Positions 39,354 to 48,352 of a DNA stretch of 64,000 nucleotides are shown here, one piece after another. The stretch comes from Streptomyces sp. S4.7. GTDB lineage: Bacteria; Actinomycetota; Actinomycetes; Streptomycetales; Streptomycetaceae. The position numbers and the translations under genes were made by a program. The notes beneath the pieces are model-generated. The model did not search any database. It saw only the letters and a list, made by a program, of their open reading frames with translations, and was not told where the DNA came from. How positions within the stretch are numbered: position 1 is the stretch's first letter; each line of letters opens with the position of its first letter. Where the stretch lies: the NCBI RefSeq assembly GCF_010384365.1, contig NZ_CP048397.1:868001-932000 (forward strand), in the 5' to 3' direction.

Positions 39354-40398
39354 GCCTTACGGGGGAGCTGAGTTGAGGTCCCGCGTCGACCGGGAACTGG
39401 AACGGTTCGTGGGCGCCGAGGCCGAGGCGCTGCTCGCGCTCGACGACGCACTGGCGCCGCTCGTGGACGTACTGACGGCGGTGACCGCCCGCGGGAAACG
39501 GCTGCGGTCGGCGTTCTGTTACTGGGGCTGGCGCGCCGCGGGGCAGCCGGACAGCGACGCGATGGTGCGGGCGGCGGCGAGCATGGAGCTGGTGCACGCC
39601 GCGGCGGTGGTGCACGACGACATCATCGACGACAGCGCTCTGCGGCACGGCCTGCCGACCGCCCATGTCGCCCTGCGCGGGGCGTTCGCGGCCGGATCAC
39701 GCCGAAGGACGCGGGCGCGGTCGATGGCGATGCTGGCCGGCGACCTGCTGATGTCGTGGGCCGGCCAGATGTTCACCGGCTGCGGGCTGCCCGCGGCGTA
39801 TCTGGGGCGGGCCCGCGGCCTGTGGGCCGTGCTGGCCCGGGAGCTGATCGCCGGGGAGGCCCTGGAGATCCTGCACACCGTGGGCGAGGCCGATGTGCGG
39901 CGATCGCTGAAGGTGATCCGTTACAAGACGGCCAAGTACACCGTCGAGCACCCGCTGCACATCGGTGCCGGGCTCGGCGGCGCCGATCCCGCCCTGAGCG
40001 CGGCGTTCACCGACTACGGCCTCCCGCTGGGCGAGGCATTCCAGTTGCGGGACGACCTGATCGGTCTGTTCGGCGACCCCGCGACCACCGGCAAGTCGAA
40101 CACCGACGACATCTCGGCCGCCCGGCCCACCGCGCTCATCGCCCTCACCCGGCAGGCGGCGACCCCCGCCGAGCGGGCCGAGTTGACGACTCTCCTCGGG
40201 CGCCGCACCCTCACCACCCCTCAACTGCGGCGCGTGCGTGCCGTCGTGGAGCGGACCGGGGCACGCGACCGCGTCGAGGACATGATCGGCGAACGGGTCG
40301 AGGTCGCCGTCCGCGCGCTGGACGGCGCCGGTCTTCCCGACCTCGCGCACCGCTCGCTGACCCGGCTCGCCACCGCGGCCACCAACAGGCCGGGCTGA
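39346..40398 (+). CDS. polyprenyl diphosphate synthase
   Basis: Trans-prenyl chain-elongating enzyme (350 aa) that condenses isopentenyl diphosphate with an allylic diphosphate. The first Asp-rich motif is VVHDDIIDDSALRHG and the second FQLRDDLIGLFGD, both intact, with GKRLR near the N-terminus. Product length cannot be read; GGPP-type is likely. GTG 39346 gives the full frame, but TTG 39373 has a better site (GGGGGAG, about 5 nt upstream). The next gene encodes an MpaB/Lcp-like protein, so the pair may make and modify a prenyl product. Confidence 0.9.
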   Translation: MSEPYGGAELRSRVDRELERFVGAEAEALLALDDALAPLVDVLTAVTARGKRLRSAFCYWGWRAAGQPDSDAMVRAAASMELVHAAAVVHDDIIDDSALRHGLPTAHVALRGAFAAGSRRRTRARSMAMLAGDLLMSWAGQMFTGCGLPAAYLGRARGLWAVLARELIAGEALEILHTVGEADVRRSLKVIRYKTAKYTVEHPLHIGAGLGGADPALSAAFTDYGLPLGEAFQLRDDLIGLFGDPATTGKSNTDDISAARPTALIALTRQAATPAERAELTTLLGRRTLTTPQLRRVRAVVERTGARDRVEDMIGERVEVAVRALDGAGLPDLAHRSLTRLATAATNRPG

Positions 40399-40506
40399 CG
40401 GACCGACCTCCTTCCGACTCGCCGGCCGTCCCCCGTCCGCGGTCCGCCTCCCGCGGTCCCGCGGGCCCGACGCCACTTCCGAGCCCTTCTCTCGAAAGGT
40501 CCGTCC

Positions 40507-41709
40507 GTGACCTGCACCGATTTCACCGAACAGTCCCTCGACGCCCTGCGCAGCTCCGGCGACGAACTGGCGGACGCCACCGTCGCGACCCTCTTCGAAC
40601 GCGGTCAGGTGGGCACGTACAACTCCCTCATGCGGTACGTCTCCACGGCCGGGCAGCCGCTGCCGGACGGTCTGCCGGAGGTCGCCCGTGAGTATCTGCA
40701 CCGGACCGCCGCCCCTCCGGCGTGGGTGGACTGGGACGAGATGGAGAGGGCGCGGCTGTTCTTCATCGACAACAACGTGCACATCTCCACCGCGCTGTCC
40801 TTCGCCTCCATGCCCGCCTGCTTCCTCGTGCCGCACGTGGCGAAGCTGCTGTCGGCGAGCCATTCGCTCAACTTTCCGTCCAGGCGGATGGCGGAGACCG
40901 GGCAGTTCACCGTCCATCTGATGCAGCCGAACGCCTTCGAGGCGGGCAGCCGGTTCATCCCCGCCGCCCAGAAGGTCCGGCTGCTGCACGCGTCGATCCG
41001 CTATCACCTCGGGCGGGAGGGGCGCTGGGACGTGGCGGGCCTGGGGACGCCGATCTGCCAGGAGGACATGATCGGCGGGCAGATGATGTTCTCCATCCAG
41101 GTCCTGGACGCCCTGCACCGACTCGGCATCCATATGAGTACGGAGGGCGCGGAGTCCTACTACTACGCCTGGCGTGTGGTGGGCGCCATGCTCGGCGTCG
41201 ACCAGGACCACGTGCCGGCCGACCTGGCCGCGGCGCGCCACTTCTCGGACCTGTACATGACGCGCCACATGGGCCCGAGCGAGGAGGGTGTCCATCTCAC
41301 CCGCCAACTGATCGACCTGTACGAGGAGGTGGTGCCCGGCACCCTCCTCGACCCCGTCGTCTCCGCTCTCGTTCGCCATCTGATCGGTGACACCTCCGCC
41401 GACTGGCTCGAAGTGCCCCGTACCCGGTGGGACACGCTCGTCAAGGCGGTCCCGGTGCTCCTGAACGTGCTGGAGACCGTCGAGGACCGCTCCCCCCTCG
41501 GAGCCTGGGCCCTGGACCGCCTCGGCCACCTCACCACCATGTTCGAGCTCTCCTCCCTCACCCGCGGCCGGGTCATGCACTACGCGATCCCGGAGCAGCT
41601 GAGGAAGGAGTACGGCCTCTCCTCCACCGTCCCGCGCACCCGCCGCTGGACTCCCCCGGCTCCCGTGGTCTCCGCGCCGAACGGTGACGCGGCGGACAGG
41701 CACGCGTAG
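40507..41709 (+). CDS. oxygenase MpaB/latex-clearing-protein-like (DUF2236)
   Basis: 400-aa mostly helical protein of the DUF2236 group, which includes the haem enzyme Lcp that cleaves polyisoprene and the fungal MpaB that cleaves a prenyl chain. The conserved segment QKVRLLHASIRYHL holds the Arg/His of the family, preceded by MAETGQF and followed by TPICQEDMIGGQMMFS. GTG 40507 has AAAGG 7 nt upstream. Next to a polyprenyl synthase it may oxidise a prenyl chain; this is inference. Confidence 0.85.
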   Translation: MTCTDFTEQSLDALRSSGDELADATVATLFERGQVGTYNSLMRYVSTAGQPLPDGLPEVAREYLHRTAAPPAWVDWDEMERARLFFIDNNVHISTALSFASMPACFLVPHVAKLLSASHSLNFPSRRMAETGQFTVHLMQPNAFEAGSRFIPAAQKVRLLHASIRYHLGREGRWDVAGLGTPICQEDMIGGQMMFSIQVLDALHRLGIHMSTEGAESYYYAWRVVGAMLGVDQDHVPADLAAARHFSDLYMTRHMGPSEEGVHLTRQLIDLYEEVVPGTLLDPVVSALVRHLIGDTSADWLEVPRTRWDTLVKAVPVLLNVLETVEDRSPLGAWALDRLGHLTTMFELSSLTRGRVMHYAIPEQLRKEYGLSSTVPRTRRWTPPAPVVSAPNGDAADRHA

Positions 41710-41738
41710 ACGGCAACTGTTCCACCTGGTGGTTCGTC

Positions 41739-42209
41739 TTGATGGACAGGATCAAGCGGATGGGAAGCCATGGTGGAGCAGGCTCGGGCGCTCGGAGATG
41801 TGCCGTCGACGGCGACGACGGCACCGCGGTGGACGGGGCGGTGGACCGGTCGGCGGACCGGTCGGCGGACTCCGGGAGGGGACGGGCCGCGGTCCGGTCG
41901 TCCTCGCGGGACGAGAGCGCCGGGCTGCTGGGCGAGGCCGTGGCCGCCGAGACGACGGAAGCGGTGATCGCGCTGGGCGATCCCAACGGCACGGTCGACG
42001 ACCGGGGGCTGACCCCGCTCACATCCCGGCTGAACGTGGCGGAACGGGGCTTCGCCCTCAGCTTCCCCACCGCCTTCCCGGTGGCGCGGATCGACCAGGT
42101 GATGGCCCGCTCGGCGACCGTCGCCCACATCCGCACGCTGCGCGCGACCGGCAGCGACCATCTGCCGGTCGTCGCCGGGATCACGGGTCTCGACCGCCCC
42201 GATGGCTGA
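41739..42209 (+). pseudogene. remnant of endonuclease/exonuclease/phosphatase-family protein (VanJ-like C-terminus)
   Basis: Only the end is recognisable: GDPNGTVDDRGLTPLTSR (normally GDFN) followed by FPVARIDQVMARS and ATGSDHLPVVAGI, the Asn, Asp and terminal SDH metal/catalytic motifs of the EEP fold. The upstream 50 codons are Arg/Asp/Ser-rich filler with no N-terminal metal motif. Too short to be active; the frame is open only by chance of composition. Confidence 0.65.
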
Positions 42210-42362
42210 TCGTGGTGAGGAAACGGCCTGTTCCGGACATCGATCTCCCCGAGGAGTCCTTGAGACTTTGAGAAAGTCCTGGGGGGCTTGAACACCGCGA
42301 TCCGGCGGTGCGTACCCCCTGAGGAACCGGCCGCCGGGGCCGGCCACGGACAGGGAGCAGAC

Positions 42363-42833
42363 ATGACGGGAACGCAGGACACCGCACCGACGACCGCGGG
42401 CCGGACAGTGCCGCGCCGCACGGTCGTGGCGGCGGCGGGCGCGGTCGGCCTGAGCGCGGCACTCGTCGCCTGCGGATCGGACGACTCATCGGACTCCGTC
42501 GGGCAGGCTCCGGCGGACGACGGCGCGAACGGTGGCGGCGGGCAGGGCGCGGTGCTCGCCAGGACCGCCGACATCCCGGAGGGCGGCGGCAAGGTCTTCG
42601 AGGCCGAGGGAGTGGTCGTCACCCAGCCGTCGGCCGGTCAGTTCAAGGCCTTCTCCTCCGAATGCACCCACTCGGGGTGCGCCGTCGGAAGCATCTCGAA
42701 CGGCACCATCACCTGTCCCTGCCACGGCAGCCAGTTCGACGCGTCGGACGGCAGCGTGAAGAAGGGTCCCGCCACCAAGCCGCTGGGAGCCGCGTCGATC
42801 ACCGTCGAGGGCGACGAGATCAAACTCGCCTGA
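42363..42833 (+). CDS. Rieske (2Fe-2S) protein, Tat-exported
   Basis: 156-aa secreted iron-sulfur protein. The N-terminus has a twin-arginine pattern (PRRTVVAAAG) and a hydrophobic stretch ending in VAC, a possible lipobox. The Rieske ligands are CTHSGC and CPCHGSQFD (two Cys, two His). This short QcrA-like form is common in Streptomyces and probably carries electrons outside the membrane. ATG 42363 has GGGAG 7 nt upstream; the earlier in-frame start at 42288 is not needed. No partner gene is adjacent. Confidence 0.9.
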   Translation: MTGTQDTAPTTAGRTVPRRTVVAAAGAVGLSAALVACGSDDSSDSVGQAPADDGANGGGGQGAVLARTADIPEGGGKVFEAEGVVVTQPSAGQFKAFSSECTHSGCAVGSISNGTITCPCHGSQFDASDGSVKKGPATKPLGAASITVEGDEIKLA

Positions 42834-42890
42834 ACCAGCGGCCTCGATCACCGGCCCGTATCATCCGCCGGCCCCGCCGGACAGGACCTG

Positions 42891-43068
42891 GGTCCTGTCT
42901 TCGAACTGGCGTCGTCCGCCCGCGGGGCGGGGCTCACGGCGTCCGGTGCGTGCGATCGCAAGACGGAGGATCGCATCCGTACCGGGCGTACTCGGGCCAG
43001 TCCGACAACGCGGCGGGCGTGCGTGCCAGACGCCGTGAGCCGGACGCCAGTTCGAAAACAGTACTAGG
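42891..43068. mobile_element. MITE-like palindromic element, copy 1
   Basis: About 178 bp with inverted ends (CTGTCTTCGAACTGGCGTC at the left; GACGCCAGTTCGAAAACAG at the right) and nested arms GGCTCACGGCGTC / GACGCCGTGAGCC. It closely resembles 61841-62029. The right end carries CTAG, whose TAG (minus strand, 43064-43066) is the stop codon of the LysR gene. It encodes no protein, so any movement would need a transposase elsewhere. Confidence 0.8.
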
Positions 43069-43981
43069 CCGCGTCCGCCGCCTTCACCGCTCCCGCCGCC
43101 TCCTCCAGCGCCTCGACCGCCGCCCTGATCGACGGGCGGCGGTCGGCGTCGGCGCGCCACACCGCGTCCACGTGCCGGAACATCTTCTGCCGTACGGGCA
43201 CGGCCACCACGCCCTCGGGCAGTCGCCCGCGTCCCATCCGGGGCGCGACGCAGACCCCCAACCCGCCGCCGACCAGCTCCAGTTGGGTGTGCTGCTCGCC
43301 GGCCATGTGCTCGATCCGCGGCTCGATCCCCTTCGAACGCAGCGTGAACACCAGCCACTCGTGGCAGAACTCGCCCGTCGGCCAGGACACCCACGAGTCG
43401 TGGGCGAACTCCTCCAGATCCACATCACGCCGCTCCGCGAGCGGGTGATCGGCCGGCATCGCCACATCGGCCGCGTCCTCCAGCAGGGACGCCGTCGCCA
43501 GCCCGCCGGGCACCGGCAGCCGTTTGTTGTTCCAGTCCAGTACGACGGCGAGGTCGAGGTCGCCCCGCAGGACCTGGCGGATGGCGCCGTCGGGCTCCAA
43601 CTCCAGCGAGCGCACCCGCAGATCGGGATGCGCCTTGCGCAGCGAGGCGAGCGCGACGGGGAACAGACCGCGGGCCGCCGTGGGGAACGCCGACAGCCGC
43701 ACCTCACCGACCACCTGGCCGCGCCGCGCCTCGATGTCCGACTGGGCGAGTTCCACCTGGGAGATGATCCGCGCGGCGTGGTCGGCGAGGAGGCGACCCG
43801 CGTCGGTGAGCCGGACGCCACGCCCGTGCTTGGTGAGCAGCTGCTGGCCGACCTCCCGCTCCAGCTTGGCCATCTGCTGCGAGACGGCCGACGTGGTGAC
43901 ATGGAGTCCGTCGGCCGCTCCGCTCACGGAGCCGTGCCGGGCGAGCGCGTCGAGGATCCGCAGTCTCTCCAGATTCAACAT
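43064..43981 (-). CDS. LysR-family transcriptional regulator
   Basis: 305 aa with an N-terminal LysR helix-turn-helix (LERLRILDALARHGSVSGAA, then TTSAVSQQMAKLE) and a periplasmic-binding-like effector domain. It diverges from the EamA transporter gene with 73 nt between starts, so it probably controls that transporter and itself. The stop codon lies at the edge of the palindromic element, so the last residues may have been changed by its insertion. Confidence 0.92.
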   Translation of the reverse strand: MLNLERLRILDALARHGSVSGAADGLHVTTSAVSQQMAKLEREVGQQLLTKHGRGVRLTDAGRLLADHAARIISQVELAQSDIEARRGQVVGEVRLSAFPTAARGLFPVALASLRKAHPDLRVRSLELEPDGAIRQVLRGDLDLAVVLDWNNKRLPVPGGLATASLLEDAADVAMPADHPLAERRDVDLEEFAHDSWVSWPTGEFCHEWLVFTLRSKGIEPRIEHMAGEQHTQLELVGGGLGVCVAPRMGRGRLPEGVVAVPVRQKMFRHVDAVWRADADRRPSIRAAVEALEEAAGAVKAADAA

Positions 43982-44054
43982 GTAAGCGATGCTACGCGAA
44001 CGGGTCGAGAAATTCTCGCTTGTCCTAAGAGGTTACGGGCCGCATCGTAGCCGT

Positions 44055-45140
44055 ATGACCACAGCGACCCCGCGCCGCACCGGACTCTCCGGATCCCCCT
44101 CGACCACCCCGCCCAAGCCGCCGGCCGGCGCCCCGGCGACGACCGCCGACGGGCCCGACCCCGCCGCGAGCCGCCGCCCCGCGATCGACTGGCGCATCCG
44201 GTTCGGCGTGCTCTCGCTGATCTGGGGCTTCAGCTTCCTGCTCATCAAGGTCGGCACCCATGGCTACGCGCCGTTCCAGGTGACCTTCGGCAGGCTGTTC
44301 TTCGGTACGGCGGTCCTCGCGGTCGCGATAGCGGTACGGCGCGAGCGGCTGCCCCGCGGCATCCGCACCTGGGGTCATCTCACGGTGGCCGCGTTCATCC
44401 TCAACGCCGTGCCGTTCTCGCTCTTCTCCTACGCCGAGCTGACGATCCCGTCGACCCTCGCGGGCATCTGCAACGCCACGTCACCGCTGTGGGGCATGCT
44501 GCTGTCGCTCGTCGCGCTCTCCGAGGATCGCCCCACCCGGCGCCGCGTCGGCGGTCTGGGCCTCGGCTTCATCGGTGTCCTGACGGTGCTGGGCGCCTGG
44601 CAGGGTTTCTCGGGGCTGGACTTCAGCGGTACGGCCATGGCCCTGCTGGCCTCGCTGAGCTACGCCGTCGGCTGGGTGTACGTGCGCCGCACCCTGGCGG
44701 GCAACGGCAGCTCACATCTCTCGCTCACCGGAGCCCAGTTGTTCATGGCGACGGTTCAACTGGCCGTGATCACCCCGCTGTTCACCGATCTGCCGACCTC
44801 CTTCCCGGTGGTGCCGCTGCTCGCGGTGATCACGCTCGGCAGCCTGGGAACGGGCCTGGCCCTGCTGATCCAGTACGGCCTCGTCGCCGAAGTGGGCCCG
44901 ACGACCGGGCAGATGGTCACGTACTTCGTCCCCGTCATCGCGACGGCCGCCGGTGTGGCGGTCCTCAGCGAGCCGCTGCACTGGAACACCCCGGTCGGCG
45001 CGGTCATCGTGCTCGTCGGTGCCGCGCTCACGCAGAGCAGGAGCGGCGGCTCGGCGGCGGCGCGGAAGTCCGCACCGCCGGCCGAACCGAAGCCGACGCC
45101 GGGGCCCGCGCCCACGACGGCCCGGGCCGATCAGCCGTAG
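44055..45140 (+). CDS. EamA/DMT-family transporter
   Basis: 361-aa membrane protein with about ten hydrophobic helices in two EamA repeats (FGVLSLIWGFSFLLIKVG; later GTAMALLASLSYAVGWVY). A polar Pro-rich N-terminus (about 45 aa) and a polar tail flank the core. Probably exports small metabolites or amino acids. ATG 44055 lies close to the likely promoter shared with the divergent LysR gene. Its end overlaps the end of the convergent MocR gene by 10 nt. Confidence 0.9.
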   Translation: MTTATPRRTGLSGSPSTTPPKPPAGAPATTADGPDPAASRRPAIDWRIRFGVLSLIWGFSFLLIKVGTHGYAPFQVTFGRLFFGTAVLAVAIAVRRERLPRGIRTWGHLTVAAFILNAVPFSLFSYAELTIPSTLAGICNATSPLWGMLLSLVALSEDRPTRRRVGGLGLGFIGVLTVLGAWQGFSGLDFSGTAMALLASLSYAVGWVYVRRTLAGNGSSHLSLTGAQLFMATVQLAVITPLFTDLPTSFPVVPLLAVITLGSLGTGLALLIQYGLVAEVGPTTGQMVTYFVPVIATAAGVAVLSEPLHWNTPVGAVIVLVGAALTQSRSGGSAAARKSAPPAEPKPTPGPAPTTARADQP

Positions 45141-46471
45141 CTCCGCGCCGGCGCGGCCCCCGCCGCGCCGGCGACCGCGTCCGCGACCGATTCGATGTCC
45201 TCCCCCGTCATGGACGAGACCGTCAGCCGCACGGCGGGCGCCGTCGCCATCCGGAAGCGCGCCCCGGGCGCCACCGCCCAGCCCGCGTGCAGCAGCCGCG
45301 CCACCGCACTCGTCTCCTCGGCCACCGGCACCCATACGTTCATCCCGCTGCGCCCGTACGCCTCGATCCCCCGCCCGGCCAGGGCCCGTACCAGCGCGTC
45401 GCGCCGCTCGCCGTACGCGCGCGCGACCGCGGGGGTGTCGACCGCACCCGCCGTCCACAGTTCGACGACCGCCTGTTGCAGCAGTCTGCTCACCCAGCCC
45501 GGCCCCAGCCGCTGACGGCCCGTCACCCGGTCGACGGTCACGGCGTCCCCGGTCAGCACGGCGAGCCGCAGATCGGGGCCGTAGGCCTTGGCCGTGGACC
45601 GCACGAGCGCCCAGCTGTCCGTGACCCCGGCCAGCGGGTGGAGCGGCTCGTCGACGATGCGGTGACCGTGGTCGTCCTCGATGAGCAGTACGTGGGCGTG
45701 GGCCGCCAGCACCGTACGCAGCTCCCGGGCGCGGGCCGCGCCCACCACCGCCCCTGTCGGATTCTGCGCCCGGTCGGTGACGACGACGGCCCGCGCCCCG
45801 GCCCGCAGCGCGCCTTCCAACTCCCCCGGCAGCGGCCCGTCGTCGTCCAGCGCCATCGGCACGGGGCGCAGCCCCAGCGCGGGCACCAGATCGAGCAAGG
45901 CGCCCCAGCCCGGATCCTCGACGGCGACGGTGTCGCCCGGCCGAAGGTGCGCGGCCAGGACCCGCTCGATCGCGTCCAGCGAGCCCGAGGTGACGGCGAC
46001 CGGGCCGTCGGGCACGCCGTCCTCGTCCAGCCCGGCGCGGGCGAGCCGGGCGAGTTCCGGCAGGACGGCGGCGTCCCCGTACCGCCCCGGCCGCTCCGCG
46101 TGGCGCCGCGCGGCTGCGGCGAGCGCGTCATGCAGCGGTGGCAGCAGGGCGGGATCCGGATTGCCGTCCGACACCTCCCGTACGCCCTCGGGCGCTTCGA
46201 CCCGGATCGAGCCGCGCGCCGTACTCGACGGCCGGGCACGCACCCGGCTGCCCCTGCGGCCCGCCGTCTCGATGACGCCCCGGTCGCGCAGGGTGCGGTA
46301 CGCGGCGGCCACCGTGTTCGGGTTGACCCCCAGCTCCAGGGCCAACTCCCGCAAGGGGGGCAGCAGTCGGCCGGGCGCCAGCTGTCCGGCGCCGATGCCC
46401 CGCTCCACGCTCGCCGAAATCTCGGCGGCACGCCGCCCTTCGATCCGATACTCTCCTAGCACAAAGCACAC
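45131..46471 (-). CDS. MocR-type regulator (GntR HTH + aminotransferase domain)
   Basis: 446 aa. The N-terminal winged helix (LPPLRELALELGVNPNTVAAAY) is joined to a fold-type I aminotransferase domain with PLP site RSTAKAYGPDLRLAV (Lys in STAK) and NPTG as QNPTGAVV. Such proteins sense PLP and often control pyridoxal synthesis; the divergent gene encodes a PNPOx-like protein. GTG 46471 is the longest start; GTG 46462 (followed by LGEYRIEG) matches the family better. A near-perfect palindrome lies right at its start. Confidence 0.9.
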   Translation of the reverse strand: MCFVLGEYRIEGRRAAEISASVERGIGAGQLAPGRLLPPLRELALELGVNPNTVAAAYRTLRDRGVIETAGRRGSRVRARPSSTARGSIRVEAPEGVREVSDGNPDPALLPPLHDALAAAARRHAERPGRYGDAAVLPELARLARAGLDEDGVPDGPVAVTSGSLDAIERVLAAHLRPGDTVAVEDPGWGALLDLVPALGLRPVPMALDDDGPLPGELEGALRAGARAVVVTDRAQNPTGAVVGAARARELRTVLAAHAHVLLIEDDHGHRIVDEPLHPLAGVTDSWALVRSTAKAYGPDLRLAVLTGDAVTVDRVTGRQRLGPGWVSRLLQQAVVELWTAGAVDTPAVARAYGERRDALVRALAGRGIEAYGRSGMNVWVPVAEETSAVARLLHAGWAVAPGARFRMATAPAVRLTVSSMTGEDIESVADAVAGAAGAAPARSYG

Positions 46472-46488
46472 TATGCACTAGTACATAG
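46471..46488. promoter_or_regulatory. palindromic operator between MocR and PNPOx-like genes
   Basis: CTATGCACTAGTACATAG is palindromic except for one pair. It sits between the divergent starts and its TACATAG can serve as a -10 for the rightward gene. Likely the MocR binding site. Confidence 0.5.
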
Positions 46489-46498
46489 GAGAAGCGCA

Positions 46499-47173
46499 AT
46501 GCCGGAGCCCACCTCCTCCGCCGCCTACCGCCCCACCGACCGCACCGTCCCCACGCGCTCCGCCAACCGCGCCTCGTACGACCGTGACCTGGTGCACGGG
46601 ATACTGGACGAGACCTATCTCTGCCATCTCGGATTCGTCCGCGACGGCGCGCCCGTGGTCCTGCCCACCCTCTACGCCAGGGTCGGCGAGCGGCTGTACG
46701 TCCACGGGTCGAGCGGCTCCCGGCCGCTGCGGATGGCGGGCGACGCCGCCGACCCCGGGCTGGCGGTCTGTCTGACGGTCACCCATGTCGACGCTCTGGT
46801 GCTCGCGCGGTCGGCCTTCCACCACTCGATCAACTACCGCTCCGTCGTGGTGCACGGCACCGCGTACCAGGTGACCGACCTCGACGAGCGGCGCACCGCG
46901 CTGGACGCCGTGGTCGACCACGTGGTGCCGGGCCGCTCCTACGACTCGCGGCCCGGCAACGCGAAGGAGCTGGCGGCGACCGCCGTGCTGCGCCTCGATC
47001 TCGACGAGGTGTCCGCCAAGGTCCGCACGGGCGGCCCGAACGACGAGCCGGAGGACCTGTCGCTCCCTCACTGGACCGGTGTGGTGCCCGTCGTACGGGG
47101 ATACGGCACACCGGTCCCGGCCGACGACCTGGACCCGGCCGTCGGCCTGCCCGGCTACCTCTCGGCGCTCTGA
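46499..47173 (+). CDS. pyridoxamine 5'-phosphate oxidase-family flavoprotein
   Basis: 224-aa split-barrel FMN-binding protein (HLGFVRDGAPVVLPTLYARVGERLYVHGS and YRSVVVHGTAYQV read as two blocks: VLPTLYARVGERLYVHG and SVVVHGTAYQV). This subgroup is mostly of unknown substrate, including nitroreductase-like and F420/FMN-binding oxidoreductases. ATG 46499 has AGGAG about 7 nt upstream. Regulation by the divergent MocR protein is likely from the shared palindrome. Confidence 0.88.
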   Translation: MPEPTSSAAYRPTDRTVPTRSANRASYDRDLVHGILDETYLCHLGFVRDGAPVVLPTLYARVGERLYVHGSSGSRPLRMAGDAADPGLAVCLTVTHVDALVLARSAFHHSINYRSVVVHGTAYQVTDLDERRTALDAVVDHVVPGRSYDSRPGNAKELAATAVLRLDLDEVSAKVRTGGPNDEPEDLSLPHWTGVVPVVRGYGTPVPADDLDPAVGLPGYLSAL

Positions 47174-47216
47174 CTCCGGCGCCCGCCACGCGGTGGGTCA
47201 TCCGCCGGGACCGACC

Positions 47217-48191
47217 TCACACGAGGACGGCCGCCTTGCGCCGGTCGGAGGCGAGGCGCGCCTCGGCCGTGGCGAGACCCACCACGGCGGCGAGCAGCAA
47301 CAGCGTTCCTGCCACGGTGGCGACGGTGAGCTGTTCGCCCAGCAGAGCGACCGCGATGACCGCCGCGCTCACCGGCTCCAGCAGCATGATCACGGAGACG
47401 GTCGCGGACCGTACGACCGCCGCGCCCGCGAAGTACAGGGCGTACGCGAGCGCCGTCGGCACGGCGGCGACGTACAGCAACAGCCAGAGCACCTGGGCCG
47501 GTTCGGCCGTGTGGGGCAGCAGTCCTTCGCCGGCCGCGAGCGGCAGCACGCACAGACCCGCCACCGCGAAGGCCCAGGCGGTGGTGGAGAGGGAGTCGGC
47601 CGTACCGCCGTCGCGGCCGAGCCGACGAGTGAGCAGGGTGATGGCGGCGTATCCGGCCGCCGCCAGCACCGCGTACGCGATGCCCGCGGGACGTACCGTC
47701 GCCCCGTCACCGCCGAGCACCAGGACGGCGAGGCCGGCGAGGGCGCCGACGACGGCGATCAGGCCGCTGCCGCCGAGCCGTTCGCCCATGGTCAGCCGCG
47801 CGCCGAGCGCGATGAGCACGGGGCCGGCTCCGAGGGTGACCACGGTGCCGACGGCGAGGCCGGTCTCCTCGACCGCCGCGAAGTACGCGCTCTGGAAGAC
47901 CGCGAGGCCCACGCCCGTAACAACGACGCGGATCAGCCGGCGGCGGCGCGGCTCGGCCGTTGTCCCGGCTTGAAGGGCCGCCGTCGCGCGCCTGCGGCGC
48001 AGTGCGAGCGCGCCCAGCAGCAGCACGAGGCCCCCGACGCAGCGCCAGAAGGAGAGGGAGAGCGGACCGATGTCGCTGATGCGGTAGACCAGCGAGGCGG
48101 CGGCCCCGGCGGTCCCCCAGGCGACACCGGCGACGACGAGATAGAACAGACTGCGGCCGACCGACAGGCCGGACGGGGCGGAAATCGACAC
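47217..48191 (-). CDS. EamA/DMT-family transporter
   Basis: 324-aa membrane protein with ten predicted helices in two EamA repeats ([18 protein letters not shown] and, in the second half, [17 protein letters not shown]; motif [18 protein letters not shown] is typical). Probably a drug or metabolite exporter. It follows another EamA gene in the same direction, 161 nt apart, which suggests a local duplication or paired function. The two share little beyond the family pattern. Confidence 0.9.
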   Translation of the reverse strand: MSISAPSGLSVGRSLFYLVVAGVAWGTAGAAASLVYRISDIGPLSLSFWRCVGGLVLLLGALALRRRRATAALQAGTTAEPRRRRLIRVVVTGVGLAVFQSAYFAAVEETGLAVGTVVTLGAGPVLIALGARLTMGERLGGSGLIAVVGALAGLAVLVLGGDGATVRPAGIAYAVLAAAGYAAITLLTRRLGRDGGTADSLSTTAWAFAVAGLCVLPLAAGEGLLPHTAEPAQVLWLLLYVAAVPTALAYALYFAGAAVVRSATVSVIMLLEPVSAAVIAVALLGEQLTVATVAGTLLLLAAVVGLATAEARLASDRRKAAVLV

Positions 48192-48352
48192 GTGACTTCT
48201 CCGTGTGAAGAACGGGTTGGTGGTCGCTCATGCCGTCTCGCGGGCAGCGACGGACCGCTCGGGGACTGCCCGAGCCCGGTCTTCGTCAGCGGATGGCCGC
48301 CCGCGCTCAGGCGGCGGGAGGCGGAAGTACTGTCAGTCGCATGATCGGCAGC

